Assembly (NCBI GenBank): GCA_004297235.1 | Contig: SCUR01000070.1 | Span: 1 to 6,460, forward strand | Direction of reading: 5' to 3' | Origin: Candidatus Manganitrophaceae bacterium | GTDB lineage: Bacteria; Nitrospirota; Nitrospiria; SBBL01; Manganitrophaceae | DNA: 6,460 bases | In this document: positions 1 to 6,246 of the stretch, piece by piece | Position numbering within the stretch: the stretch's first letter is position 1 | Layout of the letters: each line of letters starts with the position of its first letter | Made by a program: the position numbers and the translations under genes | The notes under the pieces: generated by a model | What the model saw: the letters and a program-made list of their open reading frames with translations, nothing else | Told to the model about the DNA's origin: nothing | Database searches by the model: none

Positions 1-1
1 G

Positions 2-1684
2 TTGATTCCTCCGCTGACCGCGCTCTTGAGCGTCATTTGGGCCTTGGGGTTTATCAGCCTCACCGGCATGAAGCTCGACCTTTGGACGAAGGGGCTGACG
101 CCGATCTTGATCGTCGCGATGGCGGCGGGGCATTCGGTGCAGATCTTGCGCCGGTTCTACGACGCCTTGGAATATGCGATCGGGATGGACGTCCCCGACC
201 CGGCGCAGAAAACTGCCGTCGTCGAGGCGACGTCGAAGATGGCGCCGGTGCTGCTGACCGCCGGGCTGGTCGCCGCGGCGAGCTTCGCCTCGCTCGTCAC
301 GTTTCAGCTCTCCACCTTCCGCTCCTTCGGATTGATGACCGCCTTCGGCATCGTGAGCGCCCTGGTTTTGGAGATGACCTTCATCCCCGCCCTCCGCTCG
401 CTCATTCCCCCGCCGAGCGGGGAGGAATTGGAGGTGGTCCTGCGCAAAACGTTCTCCAACCGCTTCCTCACCAAAATCAGCCGCTGGGTCCTCGGTCCGG
501 AGCAGAAATGGATTCTGGTGGGGGGCGCCGTGGTGGCGCTGGTCGCGCTGCTCTTCGCCAACCGGATTGTTTTGACCAACTCCCTTCGCGATCTTTTCTT
601 CAGCCACACCGATCTGCGCAAAGACGATGCGGTCTTGAACCAGAAGTTCGGCGGGACCTCCACCCTTAACATTCTGATCAGCACGCCGCAGCCCGACGGG
701 CTGAAAGACCCGAACATGATGCGGGCGATCGAAGGGCTTCAGACGCGGTTGAAGGAAAACCCGGCGGTCGGCCGGACCGAATCGTACGTCGATTACGTCA
801 AGCGGATGCGGCGGACCTTCTACCAGGACGATCCCCGCTCGGAGCAGGTCCCCGACAGCCCTGAAGAGGCGGCGCAGTTTCTCTTCCTCTATTCGGTCTC
901 CGGCAATCCGGACGATTTCAAGCGGCTGGCCGACACCGGATATCAGAATGCGGTGATCCTGACTTTCTTGAAAACCGACGCGACGCAAGTGGCCGAGCAG
1001 TTGATCCAGACGATCAACGAGTACAAGGCGGCCCACTTCCCCCCCGATGTCACGGTCGGCGTCGCCGGGAGCGTCCCGGTGACGCTCGCGCTCAACGATG
1101 TGATCATCCGCGGCAAGCTCCTGAATATCGTCCAGATGATCGCGATCACCTTTCTTCTCTCCTCCGTCATCTTCCGCTCTTTTTGGGGTGGGGTGGTCGT
1201 CTCCATTCCCCTTGTCTTTGCGGTGCTTTGGAATTTCGGCTTCATGGGACTCACCCGAATCCCGCTCGGGATCTCCACCGCCGCGGTTTCCGCGATGGCG
1301 GTCGGGATGGGAGCCGATTACGCGATCTACATTCTCTACCGGCTGCGCGAGGAGCTTTCGCTCAACCGGCACCTCGACCGGGTCGTTCAGGTCACCCTCG
1401 CCACCGCCGGCAAGGCGATCCTCCTGATCGCCGTCGCTTTCGCAGCCGGCACCTTCCTCGTCACCTTCACCGGCTACTACCTTCACATGGAAGGGATCTT
1501 GATGCCGCTCGCCATGCTGACGAGCGCCGCCGCGGCGGTGATCCTGATCCCCGCCGCCGTCATGACCTTCCGCCCTCACTTCATTTTCCGGGTCATTCCC
1601 TCCGAATGGATTGAACTCTACACCCGCGGCGACGCGCAAAAGTTCAACGTCGAAGGGGACGTTTTGAAAAAACCCAAAAAGTAA
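2..1684 (+). CDS. RND superfamily (MMPL-type) exporter, C-terminal 560 residues, 5'-partial
   Basis: Inner-membrane proton-driven transporter of the RND superfamily, MMPL branch; members usually export lipids or other hydrophobic compounds. The substrate here cannot be told. Seen (numbering from the first codon in the window): a helix bundle at about 5-135 with G43-H44 and the following QILRRFYDAL stretch where the first bundle's conserved polar segment lies; a transmembrane helix at about 170-187; an extracytoplasmic domain at about 190-370; then a second five-helix bundle at about 373-525 containing GMGADY (D439), the classic proton-relay motif. The tail is basic and ends KKPKK. Family members are commonly 750-900 residues, so the N-terminal helix and first periplasmic domain lie before the window. 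The frame is open to the first base and the TTG at 2 is probably internal, not a start. The stop TAA is at 1682-1684. Family confidence is high, specific function unknown. Confidence 0.9.
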   Translation: MIPPLTALLSVIWALGFISLTGMKLDLWTKGLTPILIVAMAAGHSVQILRRFYDALEYAIGMDVPDPAQKTAVVEATSKMAPVLLTAGLVAAASFASLVTFQLSTFRSFGLMTAFGIVSALVLEMTFIPALRSLIPPPSGEELEVVLRKTFSNRFLTKISRWVLGPEQKWILVGGAVVALVALLFANRIVLTNSLRDLFFSHTDLRKDDAVLNQKFGGTSTLNILISTPQPDGLKDPNMMRAIEGLQTRLKENPAVGRTESYVDYVKRMRRTFYQDDPRSEQVPDSPEEAAQFLFLYSVSGNPDDFKRLADTGYQNAVILTFLKTDATQVAEQLIQTINEYKAAHFPPDVTVGVAGSVPVTLALNDVIIRGKLLNIVQMIAITFLLSSVIFRSFWGGVVVSIPLVFAVLWNFGFMGLTRIPLGISTAAVSAMAVGMGADYAIYILYRLREELSLNRHLDRVVQVTLATAGKAILLIAVAFAAGTFLVTFTGYYLHMEGILMPLAMLTSAAAAVILIPAAVMTFRPHFIFRVIPSEWIELYTRGDAQKFNVEGDVLKKPKK

Positions 1685-1699
1685 GAGAAACAAATGCGT

Positions 1700-1729
1700 G
1701 AGGAGTGAGTAGTTAGGAGTGAGGAGGAA
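1700..1729 (+). repeat. Left inverted repeat, four degenerate GAGGAGT 7-mers
   Basis: Reads as four 7-bp units, GAGGAGT, GAGTAGT, TAGGAGT and GAGGAGG, plus AA. It matches the reverse complement of 2114-2143 except at 1703, 1710 and 1714. The 15 bp nearest the gene (1715-1729) match exactly. Each unit resembles the Shine-Dalgarno core, and the last one (1721-1727) lies 10 nt before the ATG, so it probably serves as the ribosome-binding site of the cassette gene. Confidence 0.85.
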
Positions 1730-1737
1730 TACCAAAA

Positions 1738-2109
1738 ATGGAAAAACCTCACAAAAAGCTCAATGCCTGGAAGCTTTCCATTGATCTCGTCACACAGGTT
1801 TACAAAATAACCAAAACCTTTCCTAAAGAAGAACAGTACTGCTTAACGAGTCAAATTCGAAGGGCCGCAATCAGTATTCCCAGTAACATTGCCGAGGGTG
1901 CGGCACGACAAACGAGGAAGAAGTTTTCAAACTATCTTCATATGGCACAAGGTTCCCTAAGTGAACTAGATACGCAGCTTCAGATCGCCAGGAATTTAGA
2001 CTATCTCCGATCCATTGAATGGGAAATCCTTGAGGCCCAGATGTACCAGATTGATAAAATGATCAGCGGCCTCATTCGAAGCAATATTGTCAAACGTCAG
2101 AGACCTTAA
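1738..2109 (+). CDS. Four helix bundle protein (23S rRNA intervening sequence protein family)
   Basis: A 123-residue, basic, all-helical protein of the family first seen inside intervening sequences of 23S rRNA genes (Leptospira, Coxiella) and also found as stand-alone genes; the Avd accessory protein of diversity-generating retroelements has a related fold. Known structures form ring-shaped pentamers with a positive surface, suggesting nucleic-acid binding; no enzyme activity is known. Seen here: W11, FPKEE (28-32), QIRRA (39-43), SIPSNIAEG (46-54) and QGSLSELDTQL (71-81), all hallmark positions, with a basic tail ending KRQRP. Length is normal and the gene looks intact. The ATG at 1738 follows GAGGAGG at 1721-1727 in the left repeat. 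It starts 53 nt after the exporter stop, so read-through expression is possible; I see no convincing promoter of its own. Its lower GC than both neighbours suggests transfer. Family call is secure; role here is unknown. Confidence 0.9.
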   Translation: MEKPHKKLNAWKLSIDLVTQVYKITKTFPKEEQYCLTSQIRRAAISIPSNIAEGAARQTRKKFSNYLHMAQGSLSELDTQLQIARNLDYLRSIEWEILEAQMYQIDKMISGLIRSNIVKRQRP

Positions 2110-2113
2110 TCTT

Positions 2114-2143
2114 TTCCTCCTCACTCCTTACTCCTCACTGCTC
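2114..2143 (-). repeat. Right inverted repeat, four degenerate GAGGAGT 7-mers
   Basis: Read on the minus strand this is GAGCAGT, GAGGAGT, AAGGAGT and GAGGAGG plus AA, the inverted partner of 1700-1729. It begins 4 nt after the cassette gene's stop and ends at 2143, immediately next to the last base of the ExoD stop codon (2144-2146). In a plus-strand transcript it could pair with the left repeat around a 384-nt loop. Confidence 0.85.
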
Positions 2144-2767
2144 CTAAAACCCCATCCACGTCAGTCCCGCTTTGCCGACCCAGACTAACGAGGCGAGATA
2201 GAGCCAGGTCATGCCGGCCATCAGATAGCCGGCGATGATGACGGCGCCGTCGTTTTCCATCATCCCCGCCGCGATCAAAAGAATCGACCAGGCGGGAAGG
2301 GTATTGGTAAAGGGGATCGGAAGCGGAAGACTCAAGACAAAGGCGCTGATGAGAATCGACATTCCGTTGAGGAAGTTGAACGAAGGCCAGTCTTTAAAGA
2401 AACGGAGGCGCGGGTGGAGAATCTTTTCAAGGCGGGTGGCGACCGCCAGCGCCCCCTTGATTAATTTTGTGAGGGTCGGATAGGGGATCTCCATGTTGAG
2501 CAGGCGGCGGGGAAGCCAGGGACGCTGACGCAGCGCAATCCGAAGGCCGAAGAACATCAGGATCAGGCCGAACGGGGTGGAAAGACCCGGCAGCGGGATC
2601 GGCGTGCAGAACGGCAAGGTTAAGAGGATGATCAGGACGTCAAAGCCGCGGCCGTGAAGGATCTCGATGATCTGCCCGACCGTGACCCCCTTGCCGTCGG
2701 CCTGTTTCAAAATCCGCCGGAGATCTTCCGACAGCCGCGTGGGAGGATGGCTCCCCTTCGGTTTCAC
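2144..2767 (-). CDS. ExoD-family exopolysaccharide synthesis membrane protein
   Basis: A 207-residue integral membrane protein of the ExoD family, named after a Rhizobium protein needed for normal exopolysaccharide production; its biochemical role is unresolved. Seen: a soluble N-terminal helix pair (about 10-40, RLSEDLRRIL then VTVGQIIEIL), a first hydrophobic block with the family motif LPFCTPIPLPGLSTPFG (51-67), an amphipathic middle with a basic stretch (80-125), and a second block LPLPIPFTNTLPAW (147-160) leading into GMMENDG (168-174), then a last helix. These paired proline-rich motifs are the family signature and length is typical. The start is GTG at 2765-2767; GGGGGAG (plus 2776-2782) lies 8 nt upstream, and no other in-frame start exists before the upstream stop. 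Same strand as the radical SAM gene, 87 bp downstream of it, with a promoter in the gap. Confidence 0.88.
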   Translation of the reverse strand: MKPKGSHPPTRLSEDLRRILKQADGKGVTVGQIIEILHGRGFDVLIILLTLPFCTPIPLPGLSTPFGLILMFFGLRIALRQRPWLPRRLLNMEIPYPTLTKLIKGALAVATRLEKILHPRLRFFKDWPSFNFLNGMSILISAFVLSLPLPIPFTNTLPAWSILLIAAGMMENDGAVIIAGYLMAGMTWLYLASLVWVGKAGLTWMGF

Positions 2768-2817
2768 GATCGCCGCTCCCCCATCGAATCGCTCCTCTCG
2801 CTTTTCTCCATCACTCG

Positions 2818-2846
2818 ATTATAGCGAAGGACGCAGAGACGAACAA
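2818..2846 (-). promoter_or_regulatory. Sigma70-like promoter for the ExoD-family gene
   Basis: On the minus strand there is TTGTTC (plus 2841-2846), a 17-bp spacer, and a perfect TATAAT (plus 2818-2823). Transcription would begin near 2811, giving a leader of about 44 nt before the GTG start at 2767. It lies just past the stop of the radical SAM gene, so the ExoD gene probably has its own transcript. The -35 is weak (3 of 6), but the -10 and spacing are ideal. Confidence 0.55.
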
Positions 2847-2854
2847 TCCTTTTC

Positions 2855-4603
2855 TCACGACGATTGACTGGGGACCTTTTGGATGTCGGTTTCGGACGAG
2901 GTGGCTCCGACGGAAACCGTGGGCAGGACCTTCAGTGAGAGGGACTTGCCGGCCGGAGGGGTCAGCGCCCGATCTCGATAGGTTTTTGAGGAAGGATCGC
3001 GCTCGACCTTTTTACTGAGCCGATAGAGCTTCCAATACAAGGCCGCCATGCCGAAGAGGGACGATCCGATCTCCCGCGCGCGGCGCCAGGCGAAAACCAA
3101 CCGCCCCTCTTTCGGAAAGGAGGAGCGCCGTTCGGAGCGGTGCTTCCTCCGGAAGATCCCCGCCTGTAGCGGATGGACCCCTTCGACGAACATCGAGCCG
3201 CGAAACCAGATCATCTGGCTGATCATCTTTCCGACCTTCTTCTCTCCGTCGGCCATCCGCCGGCGGAAGATCGTCTCGATATGCTCGAAGGTGTAGAACG
3301 ACTTCCAGGCGTCGCGATAAGCCCGCATCCACTCCTCATGCGACATCTTCGAGTGGGTCGTGCAGGGATGCTCGGAATCGTATTTGTTCATATCGGGATC
3401 AAGCCAGGCCCCCTCGTTCACTAGGATCTGATGGTCCTCCGATCCGGGAAGCGGCGTCAGGACGAAGAACTCCACCAGGTCGAGCGGCAGCTCCTGCTTG
3501 AGAACCTCCACATCCCGCATCACCGATTCATACGTATCATTCGGAAAGCCGATGATGTAGCCGGCGTACGTGACGGCATGGACCTTCCGCCACGCCTGGA
3601 GCATGGCGCGGTATTCCTCCACGTTGTTCTGCTTCTTGCCGGTCTCTTTGAGCGTCTCGCGGTTGACGCTCTCCAGGCCGATGAAGACCTTCTTGCAGCC
3701 GGCCTGCGCCGCCTTTTCGATGAAGCGCGGCAGCCGGTGGCAGGCGGTATCGACCTGAATCAGGAGGGAGACCCGGATTTTATCCCGCTCCCGGAGAAGG
3801 ATGATCCGGTCGAGGATCGCTTCCCAATTGCGGTTGCGGGCGAAATCGTCATCGGTGATGAAGTAGCAGTTCAACCCCCGCTTGTAATTCTCGCGAATGA
3901 TCGCCTCCACATCGTCGGCCGTCCGCCAGCGCGATTTTCTCCCCTGCACGTTGATGATCGTGCAGAAACTGCACTCGAACGGGCATCCCCGTCCGGCATC
4001 GAAGGTGGTCACCCGTCCGACGTTGCGCGAGACCGCTTCGACCGGGAGGATCGGCATCGGCTGCCCTTCGAGCGACGGCAGATCGTCGAGAAAGTTGTAA
4101 AGCGGCTTCAGCCGGCCGTGAAGGGCGTCCTCCAGCAGATCCCCGAAGCGCACCTCCACCTCCCCCGCCACCAGCGTGATCCCTTCGTCCATCGCCGAGG
4201 TCAGATCCTCCGGAACGGTCTTCAACATCGAGAGGCATCCGCTCACGTGAAACCCGCCGATCATCACCGGAAGCCCCGCGGCGCGGAACGGCCGCGCCAG
4301 ATCGATCGCGCGCGGATACTGGTTCGATTGCACCCCCGCGAAGCAGATCACGCCGGAGACATTGTCCGCCGTCAGCTGCCGGATGATTTTTTGGACCGGA
4401 ATCCGCTGGTTGATCTCATCATAGACATCGATCGCCAGATCGACCTCCGGTCCCAATCGGCCAGAGGTCTTGACCTCTTCCGCGATAGTGTAGAGGCAGG
4501 CGAGGGTGTTGCTCGGAATCGACGACCGCAGCCACCGGATGACATATCCTTCATCATCATAATGAGAAGGCTTGATCAGCACGATGCGGAAAGATCGGTT
4601 CAA
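2855..4603 (-). CDS. Cobalamin-binding-domain radical SAM protein, substrate unknown
   Basis: A 582-residue cytosolic Fe-S enzyme of the B12-binding radical SAM class; relatives include methyltransferases and cyclases of tetrapyrrole, hopanoid and natural-product pathways. Seen: an N-terminal Rossmann-like cobalamin domain (about 5-165) with IGGFHVSG (115-122) and GEVE (147-150); the cluster motif C207-x3-C211-x2-C214 in FDAGRGCPFECSFC; then the radical SAM barrel to about 400 (FITDDDF 248-254, FIGLESVN 307-314, GYIIGFPNDT 348-357, LTPLPGS 382-388); and a basic C-terminal extension of about 130 residues. The usual DxHxxG cobalamin-ligand motif is absent: the matching region reads DVYDEI. The start is TTG at 4601-4603, with AAAGGAG 5 nt upstream (plus 4609-4615), and the family-like sequence begins there. 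An upstream in-frame ATG at 4792 would add 63 unlike residues. Not close to any named enzyme I recognise. Confidence 0.88.
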   Translation of the reverse strand: MNRSFRIVLIKPSHYDDEGYVIRWLRSSIPSNTLACLYTIAEEVKTSGRLGPEVDLAIDVYDEINQRIPVQKIIRQLTADNVSGVICFAGVQSNQYPRAIDLARPFRAAGLPVMIGGFHVSGCLSMLKTVPEDLTSAMDEGITLVAGEVEVRFGDLLEDALHGRLKPLYNFLDDLPSLEGQPMPILPVEAVSRNVGRVTTFDAGRGCPFECSFCTIINVQGRKSRWRTADDVEAIIRENYKRGLNCYFITDDDFARNRNWEAILDRIILLRERDKIRVSLLIQVDTACHRLPRFIEKAAQAGCKKVFIGLESVNRETLKETGKKQNNVEEYRAMLQAWRKVHAVTYAGYIIGFPNDTYESVMRDVEVLKQELPLDLVEFFVLTPLPGSEDHQILVNEGAWLDPDMNKYDSEHPCTTHSKMSHEEWMRAYRDAWKSFYTFEHIETIFRRRMADGEKKVGKMISQMIWFRGSMFVEGVHPLQAGIFRRKHRSERRSSFPKEGRLVFAWRRAREIGSSLFGMAALYWKLYRLSKKVERDPSSKTYRDRALTPPAGKSLSLKVLPTVSVGATSSETDIQKVPSQSS

Positions 4604-4615
4604 ATAATCTCCTTT
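4604..4615 (-). promoter_or_regulatory. Strong ribosome-binding site fixing a TTG start
   Basis: On the minus strand AAAGGAG (plus 4609-4615) sits 5 nt before TTG (plus 4601-4603). The following codons, N-R-S-F-R-I-V-L-I-K-P, open the expected first beta strand of a cobalamin domain. This sets the start of the radical SAM gene well inside the longest open frame. Confidence 0.8.
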
Positions 4616-4703
4616 ACAGAGCGGTTTCTTTGAGACACATGCAGCCTCGATGAATAACGGGGTTGAAGAGCCCGTGCAGGTGAGGACGTTAAGGGCAGCA
4701 ACC

Positions 4704-4712
4704 AGTATAACA
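4704..4712 (-). promoter_or_regulatory. Possible extended -10 promoter for the radical SAM gene
   Basis: On the minus strand TGTTATACT (plus 4704-4712) fits an extended -10 (TGn followed by TATACT, 5 of 6 to consensus). No good -35 hexamer lies 16-18 bp upstream, which an extended -10 can tolerate. It would give a leader of about 93 nt before the TTG start at 4603. Confidence 0.35.
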
Positions 4713-4796
4713 GGTTCTTTGAAAAATATGCCAGCGAAATTTGGTTCTTGCGGGATCAACCGGGAGAGAAACGCCTCTCTCTCTTTACACATTTTC

Positions 4797-4822
4797 GCCG
4801 CCCCTGGGAGGCCGCCCCTGGG
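4797..4822. repeat. Two 12-bp direct repeats upstream of the histidine kinase gene
   Basis: GCCGCCCCTGGG occurs at 4797-4808 and again, identical, at 4811-4822, separated by AG (14-bp period). It lies 52-77 bp before the kinase start and directly precedes a TTGACT that resembles a -35 box (4824-4829). It could be a double operator or just a small duplication. No matching -10 was found. Confidence 0.6.
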
Positions 4823-4873
4823 GTTGACTGCTCCGGCGATAGTATGTTACCGCTAGAAGTAAGAATACGGATT

Positions 4874-6049
4874 ATGAATCGTCCTTACGAAAAAAAGAAC
4901 CACAAGCCTCCGCCTTCGGCCGGCCGACAAGCCGAAGAAGAAGAGGCCGCGGTCGCGATAGAGCGTTATCGCGATCTGGCGGAAGGAATCGACCACGGCA
5001 TTGTCTGGGAGGCCGATGAAGCGCTTCGGCTTTGTATGGTGAGCCGCCGGGCGGAGAGGATCACCGGCTATTCTCTCGAGGCGTGGTGCGGGGAGCCTGA
5101 TTTCTGGGAGAAGCACCTCCCACCGGAAGACCGGGACCGGGTCATGGCGAAATTCCGGAAAGCGTTGGAAGGAGAGGACGTACATTCCGATCATCGGTTC
5201 ATTGCAGCGGATGGGCATATCCTCTGGTTTCATACCGGGATTCACGCCGCCCGCATGAAAGGGAAGATCGTCTATCGGGGTCTTTCGGTCGACATCACTT
5301 ACCTCAAAGAAACGGAAGAAAAGCTCAGAGAGAAAACCAAAGCGCTCGAAGAAGCAAACCGGGTCAAGAGCTACTTTCTCTCCATCGCCTCCCATGAAAT
5401 CCGGACCGCCTTGAACGCCATCCTCGGCTATGCCAGCCTTTTGAAAGAAGAGCGGACCCGAGCGGTCGAAGAGCGCAAAGAGATCCACGACCGGGTCTAC
5501 AGCAACGCTTCCAACCTGCTCGATCTGATCAATCAGATTCTGGATCTGAACAAGCTGGAATCGGGCCAAGCCGACCTCCGCGCCGAGGTGAAGGAGGTTT
5601 CGCTCTCCCCCCTTGTGAAGGAGGTGCTACAGGACCACCGGGTCCAGTGGGAAAAGAAGGGATTGGACGTGGCGTTGGTCGATGACCCCACCGCGCCGGT
5701 CCTTCGTTCCGATCCGGTCAAGCTTCGCCGGATTTTCGCCAATCTCCTGATCAACGCGGTCAAGTTCACCGAGCGCGGCGCGATCACCGTTACGATTATC
5801 AATCATCATGAAGAGAAGAACGTTTCCGTTGAGATTGAGGATACGGGGCGCGGCATCGCCGAAGAAGATCTCCCTCGCCTCTTCGAGCCCTTCTACCGAA
5901 CCGGACGCCCGGAAGAGCAGGAAGGGGCCGGCTTGGGGCTGGCGATCGTGAAGCAGTTTGTCGATTCATTGAAGGGAACGATCGAGGTAAAGAGCGGGCC
6001 CGCGGCGGGGGCTACGTTTACGGTGACGCTGCCGTATGAGATTTCTTGA
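4874..6049 (+). CDS. Soluble PAS-domain sensor histidine kinase
   Basis: Autophosphorylating sensor kinase of a two-component system, probably cytosolic since no membrane segment is visible. Seen in 391 residues: an acidic linker (EEEE 21-24); a PAS domain, PAS_3-like, at about 35-143 ending GLSVDIT; a signalling coiled coil (about 144-168); the dimerization and phosphoacceptor domain with H174 in SHEIRTALNAI; and a HATPase_c domain with NLLINAVKF (290-298), DTGRGI (323-328), LFEPFYR (336-342) and GAGLGLAIVKQF (351-362). The H-box has alanine where most kinases have proline (RTA, not RTP). I chose ATG 4874; in-frame ATGs at 4844 and 4748 are also possible but add sequence unlike a kinase, and no start has a strong Shine-Dalgarno. 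No response regulator is next to it, so it is an orphan within this window. Its signal is unknown. Confidence 0.9.
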   Translation: MNRPYEKKNHKPPPSAGRQAEEEEAAVAIERYRDLAEGIDHGIVWEADEALRLCMVSRRAERITGYSLEAWCGEPDFWEKHLPPEDRDRVMAKFRKALEGEDVHSDHRFIAADGHILWFHTGIHAARMKGKIVYRGLSVDITYLKETEEKLREKTKALEEANRVKSYFLSIASHEIRTALNAILGYASLLKEERTRAVEERKEIHDRVYSNASNLLDLINQILDLNKLESGQADLRAEVKEVSLSPLVKEVLQDHRVQWEKKGLDVALVDDPTAPVLRSDPVKLRRIFANLLINAVKFTERGAITVTIINHHEEKNVSVEIEDTGRGIAEEDLPRLFEPFYRTGRPEEQEGAGLGLAIVKQFVDSLKGTIEVKSGPAAGATFTVTLPYEIS

Positions 6050-6246
6050 GGGGTTCTCTTCGTTTCGTTTCAGTCGTGTCCAAGGCGATCAATCCGAAGC
6101 GACCTCCACTGCACCCCCGAAGGACAACTCCCGCCCAACGAAGTCTCCGGCGGCTCTCCACAAACAATCGGCGCGTCTTATCCCTATGGCGAGACGCCGA
6201 GCCGGGGGCCGACCGTCAGCGAGGCGGCGCGACGCGCGGAGGACGG
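6050..6246. other. Convergent intergenic stretch with no supported gene
   Basis: This 197-bp stretch lies between the kinase stop and the stop of the lipoprotein gene on the other strand. Long open frames cross it in several frames, as expected of high-GC DNA. I see no motif, transmembrane pattern or Shine-Dalgarno that supports a gene. GGCGCGTC (6170-6177) and GAGACGCC (6191-6198) can form a short bulged stem, but no T-tract follows on either strand, so a terminator is not called. Confidence 0.5.

Larger units (their letters stand above)
1700..2143 (+). mobile_element. Candidate mobile cassette: four-helix-bundle gene between 30-bp inverted repeats
   Basis: A 444-bp unit whose two ends are imperfect inverted repeats (1700-1729 and 2114-2143, 27 of 30 positions matching). 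It holds one gene, 1738-2109, and almost nothing else. The gene is about 43% GC by hand count (160 of 372), while sample lines of the flanking genes give 58-62%. The unit sits between two convergent genes: 15 bp after the exporter stop and directly abutting the ExoD stop. No transposase, reverse transcriptase or convincing target-site duplication is visible. That it moved as a unit is inference from symmetric ends, composition and placement. The alternative is a gene acquired by other means beside low-complexity repeats. Confidence 0.5.

Noticed and set aside
1738..2109. Diversity-generating retroelement (Avd-like gene with template and variable repeats)
   Set aside because: The protein family is related to Avd, but there is no reverse transcriptase and no template/variable repeat pair in the window.
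1685..2146. Target-site duplication flanking the cassette
   Set aside because: The bases just outside the two repeats (ending AATGCGT on the left, starting CTAAAAC on the right) show no convincing direct repeat.
2..4603. Hopanoid biosynthesis locus (RND transporter HpnN plus radical SAM Hpn enzymes)
   Set aside because: The families overlap in general type, but neither protein shows the specific N-terminal or motif patterns I associate with Hpn proteins, and no squalene-hopene cyclase or other hpn gene is visible.
3431..4633. 400-codon plus-strand frame opposite the radical SAM gene
   Set aside because: Antisense shadow of a well-supported gene; its translation is low-complexity Arg/Asp/His-rich with no recognisable motif.
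4657..4675. Hairpin ACGGG/CCCGT in the radical SAM leader
   Set aside because: Only five base pairs with a nine-base loop and no T-tract; expected by chance.
4824..4853. Sigma70 promoter for the kinase starting at TTGACT
   Set aside because: The nearest -10-like hexamer (TATGTT, 4843-4848) is only 13 bp away, and nothing suitable lies at 16-18 bp.
4853..5569. 238-codon minus-strand frame opposite the kinase
   Set aside because: Mirror frame of the PAS and H-box coding sequence, without its own domain signature.
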